Part shown: one piece after another, positions 18,211-27,024 of the stretch | Layout of the letters: every line of letters begins with the position of its first letter | Position numbering within the stretch: the stretch's first letter is position 1 | Source: Bacillaceae bacterium OF18-1A | GTDB taxonomy: Bacteria; Bacillota; Bacilli; Bacillales; Bacillaceae_G | NCBI GenBank assembly: GCA_027694045.1 | Contig: JAQEWB010000007.1 | Span: 1-64,000, forward strand | Direction: 5' to 3' | Length of the DNA stretch: 64,000 bases | Notes under the pieces: generated by a model | What the model was told of the DNA's origin: nothing | The model's database searches: none | Seen by the model: the letters and a program-made list of their open reading frames with translations, nothing else | Made by a program: the position numbers and the translations under genes

Positions 18211-18252
18211 AACAACGCTACCTCAATCTATTAGATTGAGGTAGCGTTGTTT
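18211..18252 (+). terminator. Hairpin between kdpC and kdpD
   Basis: A near-perfect 19-bp inverted repeat (AACAACGCTACC.../...GGTAGCGTTGTT). Only a short T stretch follows, so it may be a partial terminator or an mRNA stabiliser that lowers kdpD expression relative to the pump genes. Confidence 0.65.
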
Positions 18253-18274
18253 CGGAAAAAAGGTTGTGATTATT

Positions 18275-19420
18275 TTGTATGCAGATGACTATAAACCGAC
18301 GTTTCAAAGACGAACGCCAGAAGAGTATTTAGAATACATACGTCAGCAAAATCGCGGAAAGTTAAAGTTATATGTAGGAGCAGCTCCAGGCGTAGGAAAA
18401 AGTTATAAAATGCTCTTTGATGCAAGGGAAATGAAAAAAGATGGAATTGATATTGTAATTGGTTTAATTGAAACGCATGGGAGAAAAGAGACGGAAGAAG
18501 CAATTGCTGATTTAGAAAAGGTTCCGTTAAAAGAAATCCAGTATAAAGGGAAAGTATTTTATGAACTCGATGTGGAAGGAATTATAGAACGTGCGCCGCA
18601 AGTTGTTGTAGTAGATGAACTCGCGCATAGTAATATTCCTGGGTCAAAAAATAAGAAACGTTACATAGATGTACAGGATTTGTTAGAGGCTGGTATATCG
18701 GTATTATCAGCATTTAACATTCAACATTTAGAAAGTGTTCATGATATTGTAGCTCAAATTACAAACGTAAAAGTACGAGAACGAATTCCAGATTTTATTT
18801 TGCAAAAAGCAAATGAAATTCAACTTGTTGATGCAACGCCCGAGGTATTAAGGAAGAGATTAATGGATGGAAAGATATATAAGGAAGAAAAAATAGAGCA
18901 AAGCTTACAAAATTTCTTTACGCTTAATAATTTAGGAGCGCTTAGAGAATTATCGCTTCGTGAAGTGGCAGATGATATGGATGAGAAAATTAGTCAAACC
19001 GTTATAGAACCAATTGGTGTGAAAGAAAAAATTCTCGTTTGTGTACAGTACATTTCAACGGCTGAGAAATTAATAAGACGGGGATGGCGTATGGCTGATC
19101 GATTAAACGCTGAATTGTATGTATTAAATGTTGAAAGGGAAAGTATAGATTCTCTTTCATCTGGGAAAAAGCAAACAATTGAAGAGTGGAAGTCGCTCAC
19201 GAATCAATTTGATGCAAGTTTTGTATTAGAAGAGGCGAGAGGGAAGAAGCCAGCTGATGTTATTATTGAAGTCGCAAAAAGACTACAAGTAACGCAAATT
19301 TTACTTGGACAATCGGCAAGAACAAGATGGGAAGAAATTCGAAAAGGTTCTATTGTAAATGAAATTATGAGGCAAACGAAACATATTGATATTCATATTG
19401 TGGCGGATCAAAGAGCTTAA
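18275..19420 (+). CDS. kdpD: KdpD sensor-half protein (no kinase domain)
   Basis: About 381 aa from TTG 18275 (AAAAAAGG 11 bases upstream); GTG 18266 is an alternative but its spacing is only two bases. It has the KdpD N-terminal domain with Walker A GAAPGVGKS (about 35-43) and VVVVDELAH, then a universal-stress-protein (Usp) domain ending in HIDIHIVADQR. Full KdpD is about 900 aa: membrane spans, GAF and histidine kinase parts are absent here. The S. aureus KdpD Usp domain binds c-di-AMP. No kdpE lies nearby. It is intact and ends normally before a terminator, so it seems a natural short form. Confidence 0.88.
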   Translation: MYADDYKPTFQRRTPEEYLEYIRQQNRGKLKLYVGAAPGVGKSYKMLFDAREMKKDGIDIVIGLIETHGRKETEEAIADLEKVPLKEIQYKGKVFYELDVEGIIERAPQVVVVDELAHSNIPGSKNKKRYIDVQDLLEAGISVLSAFNIQHLESVHDIVAQITNVKVRERIPDFILQKANEIQLVDATPEVLRKRLMDGKIYKEEKIEQSLQNFFTLNNLGALRELSLREVADDMDEKISQTVIEPIGVKEKILVCVQYISTAEKLIRRGWRMADRLNAELYVLNVERESIDSLSSGKKQTIEEWKSLTNQFDASFVLEEARGKKPADVIIEVAKRLQVTQILLGQSARTRWEEIRKGSIVNEIMRQTKHIDIHIVADQRA

Positions 19421-19457
19421 AATAGAGACTATCTTTTGGATAGTCTCTATTTTGTTT
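19421..19457 (+). terminator. Terminator after kdpD
   Basis: The AAAATAGAGACTATC/GATAGTCTCTATTTT hairpin is followed by a T-rich stretch. Confidence 0.85.
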
Positions 19458-19467
19458 TGTGTATGTT

Positions 19468-19626
19468 TTTATCCTGCTATTCGCCGGGCAGTAATACTCT
19501 CACCTCAAAATTCGGCACATACGAGGAAATTAGGTGGGAGACAACGGCCCGCAAATGCCCGATTGGTGAGGACTAATAATCAATGGGAGATATACAAAAC
19601 CCCCACTGATTAAAGTTTCACTTTAT
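19468..19626 (+). repeat. bcr1 element, copy 1
   Basis: A 159-bp copy of the B. cereus group bcr1 repeat, bounded by TTTAT at both ends. It has the typical blocks TTTATCCTGCTATT, CACCTCAAAATTC, GGTGGGAG, CCCGATTGGTGAGG and CCCCCACTGATTAAAGTTTCACTTTAT. It is slightly diverged. Confidence 0.88.
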
Positions 19627-19763
19627 CGTGAATAAGATTGTGATAGAAAAATATTTTTTCAAGCCTTTTGAATATAATTTCTGAGAGAACTCATATATAA
19701 TAGAAAAAGATATTTAACATAGTGAATAATTAAAGAGTCAATATATAAAGAGGAGAGAATAAC

Positions 19764-20624
19764 ATGCTTGAAAATACGGGGTTAGTATTAGAAGGCGGCG
19801 GTATGCGTGGTGTATATACTGGTGGGATACTAGAATACTTTATGGAACAAGAGTTATATTTTCCATATGTAATCGGTGTATCAGCTGGTGCTTGTCATGC
19901 AGCGTCGTATCTTTCCAGACAAAAAAATAGAAATAAAACGGTCAATATTGATTATGTATCACATCCGAAATATTTATCGTATAAAAACTTATGGAGAAAA
20001 CGGCAGCTATTTGATATGGATTTCATTTTTCATGAAATTCCTGAAAAACATGTGCCATTTGATTTTGAAACATATTTTAATAGCCCAGAGCGTTTTCTTG
20101 TAGGCACAACGGATTGTGAGACGGGACGACCTATTTATTTTGAAAAAGAAGGAACGAATGACGATGCACTAAATTTATTACAAGCGTCTAGTTCATTACC
20201 TTTCATTGCACCAGTAGTAAATTACCGAGGTAAACAATTATTAGATGGCGGGATTTCAGATCCGATTCCAGTTCGTAAAGCACAGGAAGATGGATTTGAA
20301 AAATCAGTCGTAATTTTGACGAGAAATCATGGTTACGCGAAGAAAAAATCAAAGTTTGGATGGGTAGCAGCGAAAGCTTATAAAAAATACCCGAACCTTG
20401 TTAACACGATGCTGAATCGTTATGAAGTGTATAATGAAACACTTCACTACATTGAAAAAGAAGAACAAGCAGGTAATTTATTTGTTATTCGTCCAGAAGT
20501 GCCGCTTCAAGTGGATCGTATGGAAAAAGATAAGGCGAAACTACAAAATTTATATGAGCAAGGCTATGCAGATGCAAAGAAACAATTTGCAGATTTGCAG
20601 GCGTTTTTGCAAAATAAAAAGTAG
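19764..20624 (+). CDS. Patatin-like phospholipase
   Basis: A 286-aa patatin-family serine hydrolase. The nucleophile motif GVSAG has S40, the oxyanion stretch is EGGGMRG (10-16), and the catalytic Asp is D161 in LDGG. Proteins of this type (E. coli YjjU group) are predicted lipid acyl hydrolases. There is no signal peptide, so it is cytoplasmic or membrane-associated. AGGAGAG precedes the ATG. Monocistronic, flanked by bcr1 copies. Confidence 0.9.
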   Translation: MLENTGLVLEGGGMRGVYTGGILEYFMEQELYFPYVIGVSAGACHAASYLSRQKNRNKTVNIDYVSHPKYLSYKNLWRKRQLFDMDFIFHEIPEKHVPFDFETYFNSPERFLVGTTDCETGRPIYFEKEGTNDDALNLLQASSSLPFIAPVVNYRGKQLLDGGISDPIPVRKAQEDGFEKSVVILTRNHGYAKKKSKFGWVAAKAYKKYPNLVNTMLNRYEVYNETLHYIEKEEQAGNLFVIRPEVPLQVDRMEKDKAKLQNLYEQGYADAKKQFADLQAFLQNKK

Positions 20625-20654
20625 AGCATCGAATTTCGGTGCTCTACTTTTTTA
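20621..20654 (+). terminator. Terminator after patatin-like gene
   Basis: The GTAGAGCATCG/CGGTGCTCTAC hairpin is followed by TTTTTT; it begins at the stop codon. Confidence 0.85.
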
Positions 20655-20679
20655 TGTATGCTAATTAGTGATTGATATT

Positions 20680-20787
20680 TTTATCCCGCTTTAACGGGCA
20701 GTAAGACCCCCACCTCAAAATTCAGCGGAAGCAGAGAAGTTAGGTGGGGGATGAACAAAACCCCCACTGATTAAAGTTTCACTTTAT
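20680..20787 (+). repeat. bcr1 element, copy 2 (internal deletion)
   Basis: A 108-bp copy with both TTTAT ends, but the centre (CTGCCCGTAAACGCCCGATTGG region) is missing. Its right TTTAT holds the stop codon of the reverse gene at 20784. Confidence 0.85.
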
Positions 20788-21002
20788 GGTAATGAATATA
20801 TTTCATAATTAGGGGGATCAGGTAAATGGGACTTGTTTAGCCGATTTTCATTGACTAGTTCTTGTAAGTTTTTTTCTACGTCTTCAAGTTTTGCATTCAA
20901 TAGGTCAGCAATTTTCACACTAGAGATAGCTGTATATTTTGGTTGTTTCGTTGAAGAGATAATCATAGCATGTACACGTTGATATAATTCTTCTTTTTCC
21001 AA
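20784..21002 (-). CDS. Hypothetical protein, 72 aa, winged-helix-like
   Basis: No known family was recognised. A TTG start at 21002 is preferred because GAAGGAAGGG lies eight bases before it; the frame stays open further upstream without a ribosome site. The stretch AISSVKIADLLNAKLEDVEKNLQELVNENRL looks like a helix-turn-helix of winged type. Its TAA stop is part of the TTTAT end of bcr1 copy 2, so the native C-terminus may have been altered by insertion. Confidence 0.55.
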   Translation of the reverse strand: MEKEELYQRVHAMIISSTKQPKYTAISSVKIADLLNAKLEDVEKNLQELVNENRLNKSHLPDPPNYEIYSLP

Positions 21003-21180
21003 GTATGTAACCCTTCCTTCATAATTTATTTTTACTGTCCGTAAACCCAATTCACTTTATAAATAAGAGTAACCGTTTATGAGTAGATTTATGCGATGTA
21101 ACTGAAGATTTCTAAGTTGTTATAACGAACGGACAAGATGGTATGTTCAGAAACTATTTTCCTGACCATATTTTTAATCT

Positions 21181-21340
21181 TTTATCCTGCTATTCGCCGG
21201 GCAGTAAGATCCCCACCTCAAAATTCAGCGGAAGCAAAGAAGTTAGGTGGGGGATCAACTGTCCGTAAAAGTCCGATTGGTGAGGGCTAATAATCAGTGG
21301 GGGATGAACAAAACCCCCACTGATTAAAGTTTCACTTTAT
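21181..21340 (+). repeat. bcr1 element, copy 3
   Basis: A full-length 160-bp copy with TTTAT at both ends and all conserved blocks. It is one of the best preserved in the window. Confidence 0.9.
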
Positions 21341-21456
21341 AGGAAGAGAAATGTTTGAAGTTATAGTCTATGGGAAAACCTAAAGAAACTACATGAAGTG
21401 GTGTTTCGTTTTATTCTTTCTACTAAAGGTCCTCACTAACTAATGAAAGATTTTAG

Positions 21457-21573
21457 TTTATCCCGCTATTTGCGAGCGGTAAGAATCCGAATTCAAAATT
21501 CAGTGGGTTTGAGAACGTTAGGTGAGGGCTAATAAGCAGTGGAGGGTGGATAAATACTAGAATTCCACTTTAT
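21457..21573 (+). repeat. bcr1 element, copy 4 (degenerate)
   Basis: A 117-bp diverged copy between TTTAT motifs; the left end (TTTATCCCGCTATTTGCGAGCGG) and the block AGGTGAGGGCTAATAA are clear, while the rest is decayed and shortened. It lies 40 bp before the formate dehydrogenase gene. Confidence 0.75.
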
Positions 21574-21613
21574 TTCTATGGACCAATAAAAACAAATTAA
21601 GGAGGGTTACAGT

Positions 21614-24586
21614 ATGAAAGAATCTTCATTTTCGATTCAGATTAATGGGAAAGAGTTTGTAGCTTACCCAGGTCAAACGATTTTAGAAGTAGCGCAGCAA
21701 AATGAATCGTATATTCCTAGCATTTGTTTTCATCCGAATCTTGGAACCATCCAAACTTGTGATACATGTTTTGTGAATGCGGGTGGGGAAATGGTTCGTG
21801 CTTGTGCGACGAAAGCTGAACCAGGGATGATTGTCGATACTCTCTCTCAACCTGTGAAAGATGCACAATATGAAGCAATGTCGCGAATATTAAAGAACCA
21901 TGAACTATATTGTACAGTATGTGATAACAACAATGGGAACTGTGTTGTTCATAATACTGCTGAGTATTTAGAAATTGAGCATCAAAAATATAAATTTGAA
22001 GCGAAGCCATATCCACCAGATATGTCACATCCGTTTTATCGATATGAGCCAGATCAATGTATTTTATGTGGTAGATGTGTAGAAGCATGCCAAGACTTAC
22101 AAGTAAATGAAACATTGACAATCGATTGGAATCGTGACAAGCCTCGTGTTATTTGGGATAACGATGTATCTATTAATGAATCTTCTTGTGTCTCGTGTGG
22201 ACATTGTGTCACGGTTTGTCCGTGTAATGCATTGATGGAGAAATCTATGCTTGGTGAGGCTGGGTATTTAACTTCGATTCCGCCTAAAGTGTTAGAGCCA
22301 ATGATTGATTTAACGAAGGAAATAGAGCCAGGCTATAAAGAGATTTTTGCTATTTCTGAAATGGAAGCAGCTATGAGGAAGGCTAGAATAAAGCGAACGA
22401 AAACAGTATGTACGTATTGCGGAGTTGGATGTAGTTTTGAGGTGTGGACGAAAGACCGTCATATTTTAAAAATTGAGCCACAAGAAAATTCTCCAGTTAA
22501 CGGAATTTCCACGTGTGTAAAAGGAAAATGGGGCTGGGATTATGTGAACAGTGAAGAACGTTTAACAAAGCCTCTAATTCGTAAAGGAGATGAATTTGTA
22601 GAAGCTACTTGGGATGAAGCACTGAAATTAATAGCGTCGAAACTAATGGGTATTAAAGAAAAGGATGGACCTGATGCGATTGGTTACATTGCTTCATCTA
22701 AGTGTTCGAATGAGGAAAATTTCCTATTCCAAAAATTCGCTCGTGCTATTATGGGAACAAATAATGTGGATAATTGTTCTAGATATTGTCAATCTCCTGC
22801 AACGGCGGGACTTCTACGTACGGTTGGAATTGGCGGAGATTCTGGGACGATAAAAGATATTGAAAAATCAGAGCTAGTTATTATTGTAGGAGCGAATCCA
22901 GCTGAATCACATCCTGTTCTTGCAACTCGTATTAAACGGTCTCATAAGCTGCATGGACAAAAATTGATTGTTGCAGATTTACGGAAAAATGAACTAGCAG
23001 AACGCTCGGATGTATTTATTCATCCTAAGCCTAGTACAGATCTTATATGGCTATCAGCTGTGACAAAATACATATTAGATCAAGGCTGGGAAGATAAGCA
23101 ATTTTTAAAAACGAGAGTAAATGGTGTTGAGGAGTACATTGAATCTTTAAGTCAATACACATTGGAATATGCGGAAGAAGTGACGGGATTAACGAAAGAT
23201 GAAATCATTAAAGTAGCAACTATGATTCATGAAGCGAAATCGACTTGTATATTATGGGCTATGGGTGTTACGCAGCATAAAGGAGCAACAGATACGAGTA
23301 CTGCAATCTCGAATCTACTTCTTATTACAGGGAATTATGGTCGTGAAGGAGCAGGTGCTTTCCCTCTTAGAGGACATAATAATGTGCAAGGGGCTTGCGA
23401 TTTCGGGACAATGCCGGCATGGCTTCCTGGTTATGAACCAATTCAGGATGAGCAAGCGAGAAAACGCTATGAAAAGGCGTGGGGAGTTACGTTGCCGAAA
23501 GAACCTGGTTTAGATAATCACCAAATGCTTGATGGAGTGAAAGAAGGAAAACTAAAGGCGTTATATTTATTTGGCGAAGACATGGCATTAGTGGATTCTA
23601 ATGCGAACTTTGTAGATTCAATGCTTGAAAGTTTAGAGTTTTTTGTTGTACAGGATCTGTTTTTCAGTAAAACAGCACAATTTGCTGATGTCATTTTACC
23701 AGCATCACCGAGTTTGGAAAAGGATGGTACGTTTGTAAATACAGAGCGTCGTATTCAAAGGTTTTATCAAGTTCTTGAACCGCTTGGTGATTCGAAGCCA
23801 GATTGGGTGATCTTCCAAGAGCTTGCAAATCATTGTGGAGCAAACTGGAATTATCAACACCCGAGTGAAATTATGGATGAAGCGGCGAGTCTTGCTCCTT
23901 ATTTTGCTGGTGTGAGTTATGAAAGGTTAGAAGGATTTAATAGCCAAATATGGCCAGTTGCGAAAGATGGTAAAGGAACGCCAATTCTTTTCAAAGAGAA
24001 ATTTGGTTTTAAAGATGGTAAGGCTAGACTTATTTCCGTTGGATGGACACCTCCTTTTGAGGCTGGAGAAGAGTATGATTTACATTTAAATAATGGCCGA
24101 TTGCTAGAGCATTTCCATGAAGGAAATATGACGTATAAGTCTAAAGGGCTTACATATAAAGTTCCACACCCTTGGCTTGAAGTCTCGAAAGAACTTGCTG
24201 CAGAACGAGGGTTGGAAGACGGTACGTTAGTACGATTAGCATCTCCTTATGGCCAGGTGAAAGTAAGAACTGTTGTGACAGATCGTGTAACAGGAAAAGA
24301 ACTGTATTTAACGATGAACTCACGAGAGGATGAGGAAGCTGTTAACCGTTTAACGAGTAGTTATTATGATTTAGTTACTCATACACCGAACTATAAAGAG
24401 ATGAGTGTCAAAATGGAAGTGCTAGAAGAAAAAGGTGAGTCTCCTTTACCAAGGGTAAATTATCGATTTGGAAATCGGATGCCGCAAATTAGTGTGAGAG
24501 TAGAAGAGAAATGGAAGCGTGATGACTATACACCGATAACAGAGCTACTTGATATAGGAGGAGACGAACTTGGCGAAAGCAATTAA
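21614..24586 (+). CDS. Formate dehydrogenase-like large subunit (YjgC/ForC type)
   Basis: A 990-aa molybdopterin oxidoreductase. In order: an N-terminal 2Fe-2S ferredoxin domain (CDTCFV region), a His/Cys cluster segment, two 4Fe-4S motifs (CILCGRC and CVSCGHC), the Fe4S4 Cys of the catalytic domain (CTYCGVGC), Mo-bis-MGD domains and a C-terminal MGD-binding domain. The predicted Mo ligand is C392 in SRYCQSP; the His that follows the Cys in classical formate dehydrogenases is Gln here. Formate is therefore the likely but unproven substrate. It overlaps the DUF1641 gene, the partner of this subgroup. Confidence 0.88.
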   Translation: MKESSFSIQINGKEFVAYPGQTILEVAQQNESYIPSICFHPNLGTIQTCDTCFVNAGGEMVRACATKAEPGMIVDTLSQPVKDAQYEAMSRILKNHELYCTVCDNNNGNCVVHNTAEYLEIEHQKYKFEAKPYPPDMSHPFYRYEPDQCILCGRCVEACQDLQVNETLTIDWNRDKPRVIWDNDVSINESSCVSCGHCVTVCPCNALMEKSMLGEAGYLTSIPPKVLEPMIDLTKEIEPGYKEIFAISEMEAAMRKARIKRTKTVCTYCGVGCSFEVWTKDRHILKIEPQENSPVNGISTCVKGKWGWDYVNSEERLTKPLIRKGDEFVEATWDEALKLIASKLMGIKEKDGPDAIGYIASSKCSNEENFLFQKFARAIMGTNNVDNCSRYCQSPATAGLLRTVGIGGDSGTIKDIEKSELVIIVGANPAESHPVLATRIKRSHKLHGQKLIVADLRKNELAERSDVFIHPKPSTDLIWLSAVTKYILDQGWEDKQFLKTRVNGVEEYIESLSQYTLEYAEEVTGLTKDEIIKVATMIHEAKSTCILWAMGVTQHKGATDTSTAISNLLLITGNYGREGAGAFPLRGHNNVQGACDFGTMPAWLPGYEPIQDEQARKRYEKAWGVTLPKEPGLDNHQMLDGVKEGKLKALYLFGEDMALVDSNANFVDSMLESLEFFVVQDLFFSKTAQFADVILPASPSLEKDGTFVNTERRIQRFYQVLEPLGDSKPDWVIFQELANHCGANWNYQHPSEIMDEAASLAPYFAGVSYERLEGFNSQIWPVAKDGKGTPILFKEKFGFKDGKARLISVGWTPPFEAGEEYDLHLNNGRLLEHFHEGNMTYKSKGLTYKVPHPWLEVSKELAAERGLEDGTLVRLASPYGQVKVRTVVTDRVTGKELYLTMNSREDEEAVNRLTSSYYDLVTHTPNYKEMSVKMEVLEEKGESPLPRVNYRFGNRMPQISVRVEEKWKRDDYTPITELLDIGGDELGESN

Positions 24587-25067
24587 GCAAATAAGAAAAG
24601 AGATTCCAAACCCTGAACAGGAACAAGCAAAAGCAATTACAGATATTGTAGAAGCTTTAGCGAATAATCGGGAAGCTATTATGTCAACGATTGGCATTGT
24701 AAAACATCTTCACGAGATGGGTATTTTAGATGCTTTGAATGGATTATTTGAAAAGAGTGCGGATGTAGGGGTAATTGCAATTCAGCAAATGAATCAGCCG
24801 AATATGCATAATACAATCAAAAATGGAATGAGCGCTATGAAATTTCTTGGTCAATTAAATCCCGAACAATTACAAATTATTTTGAGCGGAGTTAGTCGAG
24901 GCTTTGAGAAGTTTGGAGAAAAAGTTGAGGCAAATGAAAAAGTGAGTTTATGGCGATTGGGGAGTAGTATCCGAAATGAGGAAGTACAGACGGCGCTTGT
25001 TACTATGCTTGGTTTTTTAGAGGGAATGGGAGAAGTGTTTCAAGGAGATAAGGAAGAATTACATTAA
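24570..25067 (+). CDS. DUF1641 protein (YjgD/ForE type)
   Basis: A 165-aa DUF1641 protein starting at TTG 24570, with ATAGGAGGAG before it, overlapping the large subunit by 17 bp. DUF1641 proteins pair with the YjgC/YrhE-type formate dehydrogenases and are thought to link them to the membrane quinone pool. It has no membrane span; amphipathic helices (KNGMSAMKFLGQLNPEQLQ) could bind the membrane. Confidence 0.85.
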   Translation: MAKAIKQIRKEIPNPEQEQAKAITDIVEALANNREAIMSTIGIVKHLHEMGILDALNGLFEKSADVGVIAIQQMNQPNMHNTIKNGMSAMKFLGQLNPEQLQIILSGVSRGFEKFGEKVEANEKVSLWRLGSSIRNEEVQTALVTMLGFLEGMGEVFQGDKEELH

Positions 25068-25083
25068 AAGGAGAATGGGTAAA

Positions 25084-25293
25084 GTGGAAAAAGGATCTAT
25101 TCGGATAGATGGGATTAAGAATGAGCAAGATAGCAATAAAGTCCTTGAGGCGTTACATGGAGTATGGGGCGTTAATGAAGTGGAAATAAGTGTAGCGAAT
25201 AAAACAGTAACATTTAGTTATGATGAGAAAGCTGCTTCACATGTAGATTTTCTTCAAGCTATTAAAGATACAGGATTACACATTCAAGAATGA
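25084..25293 (+). CDS. HMA-fold protein without metal-binding Cys, 69 aa
   Basis: The fold pattern is that of a heavy-metal-associated (Atx1-like) domain: IRIDGI..VLEALHGVWGVNEVEISVANKTVTFSYD. The CxxC that binds metal is absent, replaced by KNEQDS. GTG 25084 is preferred, ten bases after AAAAGGAG; ATG 25075 is too close. As third gene of the formate dehydrogenase operon it may have a structural or protein-protein role rather than copper handling. Confidence 0.7.
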   Translation: MEKGSIRIDGIKNEQDSNKVLEALHGVWGVNEVEISVANKTVTFSYDEKAASHVDFLQAIKDTGLHIQE

Positions 25294-25316
25294 AACAATA
25301 GTTGAGAGGGGGCATT

Positions 25317-25457
25317 ATGATGAGAGTATGTGAAGTTTGTGGTTTGGAAGAAAAGATAGAACGAGAAGGTATTGAACAGGCTGGAACGAGAACGCTTCAT
25401 TTATGTGAAAATTGTAGAACGGATCGTACATTCCCGCATGTTGATAGTGAAGAATAA
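25317..25457 (+). CDS. Small double-CxxC protein, 46 aa
   Basis: A short gene with two ATGs in a row at 25317 and 25320, preceded by GAGAGGGGG. The 46-aa product carries CEVC near the N-terminus and CENC near residue 30, the spacing of a zinc ribbon or small redox/metal site. It is the last gene of the formate dehydrogenase operon. No family was recognised. Two thiol pairs suggest a zinc-binding or assembly protein. Confidence 0.65.
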   Translation: MMRVCEVCGLEEKIEREGIEQAGTRTLHLCENCRTDRTFPHVDSEE

Positions 25458-25462
25458 TATAG

Positions 25463-25500
25463 AAAAGGCCATTTATTCAACTGAATAAATGGCCTTTTTA
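25463..25500. terminator. Bidirectional terminator
   Basis: AAAAGGCCATTTATTC/GAATAAATGGCCTTTT hairpin shared by the formate dehydrogenase operon and the reverse purine permease gene. Confidence 0.88.
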
Positions 25501-26802
25501 TTAGTGTGGTAAGAATACCAATTGATAAGCAAACAAAATTCCAAATACATATACAAGTGGGTGAACAGCACGGAATTGACCTTTTGCCACTTTCATAAGT
25601 GGGTATGAAACAAATCCAAGTGCAATACCAGTTGCGATACTTGATGTAAGTGGCATACTTAAAATTACTAAGAATGCTGGGAAGGCTTCATCAAATGTAT
25701 CCCAATCGATGTGGCGAACTGAACCCATCATAAGACTACCAACGATAATGAGTGATGGTGCTGTAATAGCTGATACACCAGATACAGCGCTCACTAATGG
25801 TCCGAAGAAAGCTGCTAATGCAAATAGTACAGCTACTGTAACTGTTGTTAAACCAGTACGACCACCAGCTGCAACGCCAGCAGAAGATTCGATATAAGCT
25901 GTTGATGGTGTTGTTCCAAACATAGAACCGATTGTTGCTGAGAATGAGTCAGATAGAAGAGCTCGTCCTGCTTTTGGGAGCTTTCCATCTTTCATAAATC
26001 CACCTTGTTGTGCAACGCCAAGTAATGTACCTGTTGTATCGAATAGTGTAACAAGGAAGAATGAGAACACAACGCCGTATAATCCGTAGTTAATTACGTC
26101 AGATACAGCAGTAATTGGATTTGAAACGATAATTCCTTCTGGTAATCCAGGCATTGATGTAACACCGTTTGAGAATGTTAATTGTCCTGTGAAGTAGGCG
26201 ATAATACCAGTTAATAACATACCGATAAATAGCGCGCCATTTACATTTAAAGACATGAGGACAATTGTAATTCCAAGTCCAGCTAATGCTAGTAGTACTG
26301 GAGCAGAATGAAGATCGCCAAGTCCAACTAAGTTTGAATCATGCTTTGTTACAATTCCTGTTAAGCGTAAACCGATAAAAGCGATAAAAAGACCGATACC
26401 AGCAGTAATTGCATGTTTTAAGTTTTCAGGAATTGCTTCCATTAATTTTGTACGGAAAGATGTGAATGATAACAAAATTAAAATCATACCTGCTACGAAT
26501 ACAGCAGAGAATGCAATCGCGAAAGTCATGCCTTCATGAGCTTTTACAACAGAGTAAGAGAAGTAAGCATTTAATCCCATACCTGGCGCGATTGCGATTG
26601 GTAAGTTTGTAAAGATTGCCATAAATAATGTTCCGACAACAGCAGCGATAATTGTTGCTGTAAATGCTTGTTCGAATGGAACACCTGCATCACCAAGGAT
26701 GACAGGGTTTACGACAATAATATATGCCATTGTTAAGAAGGTAATAATACCCGCCATAATTTCAGTTTTAATAGAAGTTTTATGTTTTGAAAGGTTAAAC
26801 AT
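25501..26802 (-). CDS. pbuG: Guanine/hypoxanthine permease (NCS2, AzgA/PbuG type)
   Basis: A 433-aa purine transporter with about 12-14 membrane segments. Signature blocks of the AzgA branch of NCS2 are TMAYIIVVNP, APGMGLNAYFSY, TLFDTTGTL and GTTPSTAYIESSAGVAAGGRTGL. It imports hypoxanthine or guanine. AAAGGATG precedes ATG 26802. No purine riboswitch aptamer is visible upstream, unlike B. subtilis pbuG, so the exact paralogue (PbuG or PbuO) is uncertain. Confidence 0.9.
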   Translation of the reverse strand: MFNLSKHKTSIKTEIMAGIITFLTMAYIIVVNPVILGDAGVPFEQAFTATIIAAVVGTLFMAIFTNLPIAIAPGMGLNAYFSYSVVKAHEGMTFAIAFSAVFVAGMILILLSFTSFRTKLMEAIPENLKHAITAGIGLFIAFIGLRLTGIVTKHDSNLVGLGDLHSAPVLLALAGLGITIVLMSLNVNGALFIGMLLTGIIAYFTGQLTFSNGVTSMPGLPEGIIVSNPITAVSDVINYGLYGVVFSFFLVTLFDTTGTLLGVAQQGGFMKDGKLPKAGRALLSDSFSATIGSMFGTTPSTAYIESSAGVAAGGRTGLTTVTVAVLFALAAFFGPLVSAVSGVSAITAPSLIIVGSLMMGSVRHIDWDTFDEAFPAFLVILSMPLTSSIATGIALGFVSYPLMKVAKGQFRAVHPLVYVFGILFAYQLVFLPH

Positions 26803-26821
26803 ATAAACATCCTTTCTGTTT

Positions 26822-26858
26822 ACGAATAATTTTCACAACAGTTATATATAATATTCGT
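26822..26858 (-). promoter_or_regulatory. Possible PurR box pair before the purine permease
   Basis: Facing repeats ACGAATAAT (26822-26830) and ATATTCGT (26851-26858) resemble the CGAA-centred halves of PurR boxes. The half spacing was not checked against known sites. Confidence 0.3.
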
Positions 26859-27024
26859 TTTTTGTGTATTTTGCAATAGTTTTGCATAAAAAGTTTACAA
26901 CAATTCATATTTTGTATCTTAAATTCGAATATTAACCATAGAACTACGTGTAAATTACGTTTTTTATATGTAAGTAGTTTTTAGGATTGTGCATATGATA
27001 AAGAAAAGGAGCTGAGCGAAAAGT

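Noticed and set aside
19468..21573. CRISPR array suggested by clustered repeats
   Set aside because: Units are about 110-160 bp with TTTAT borders and irregular spacing; they are bcr1 copies, not short repeats with unique spacers.
26803..27000. Purine riboswitch before the NCS2 permease
   Set aside because: The conserved purine aptamer blocks were looked for on the reverse strand and not found.
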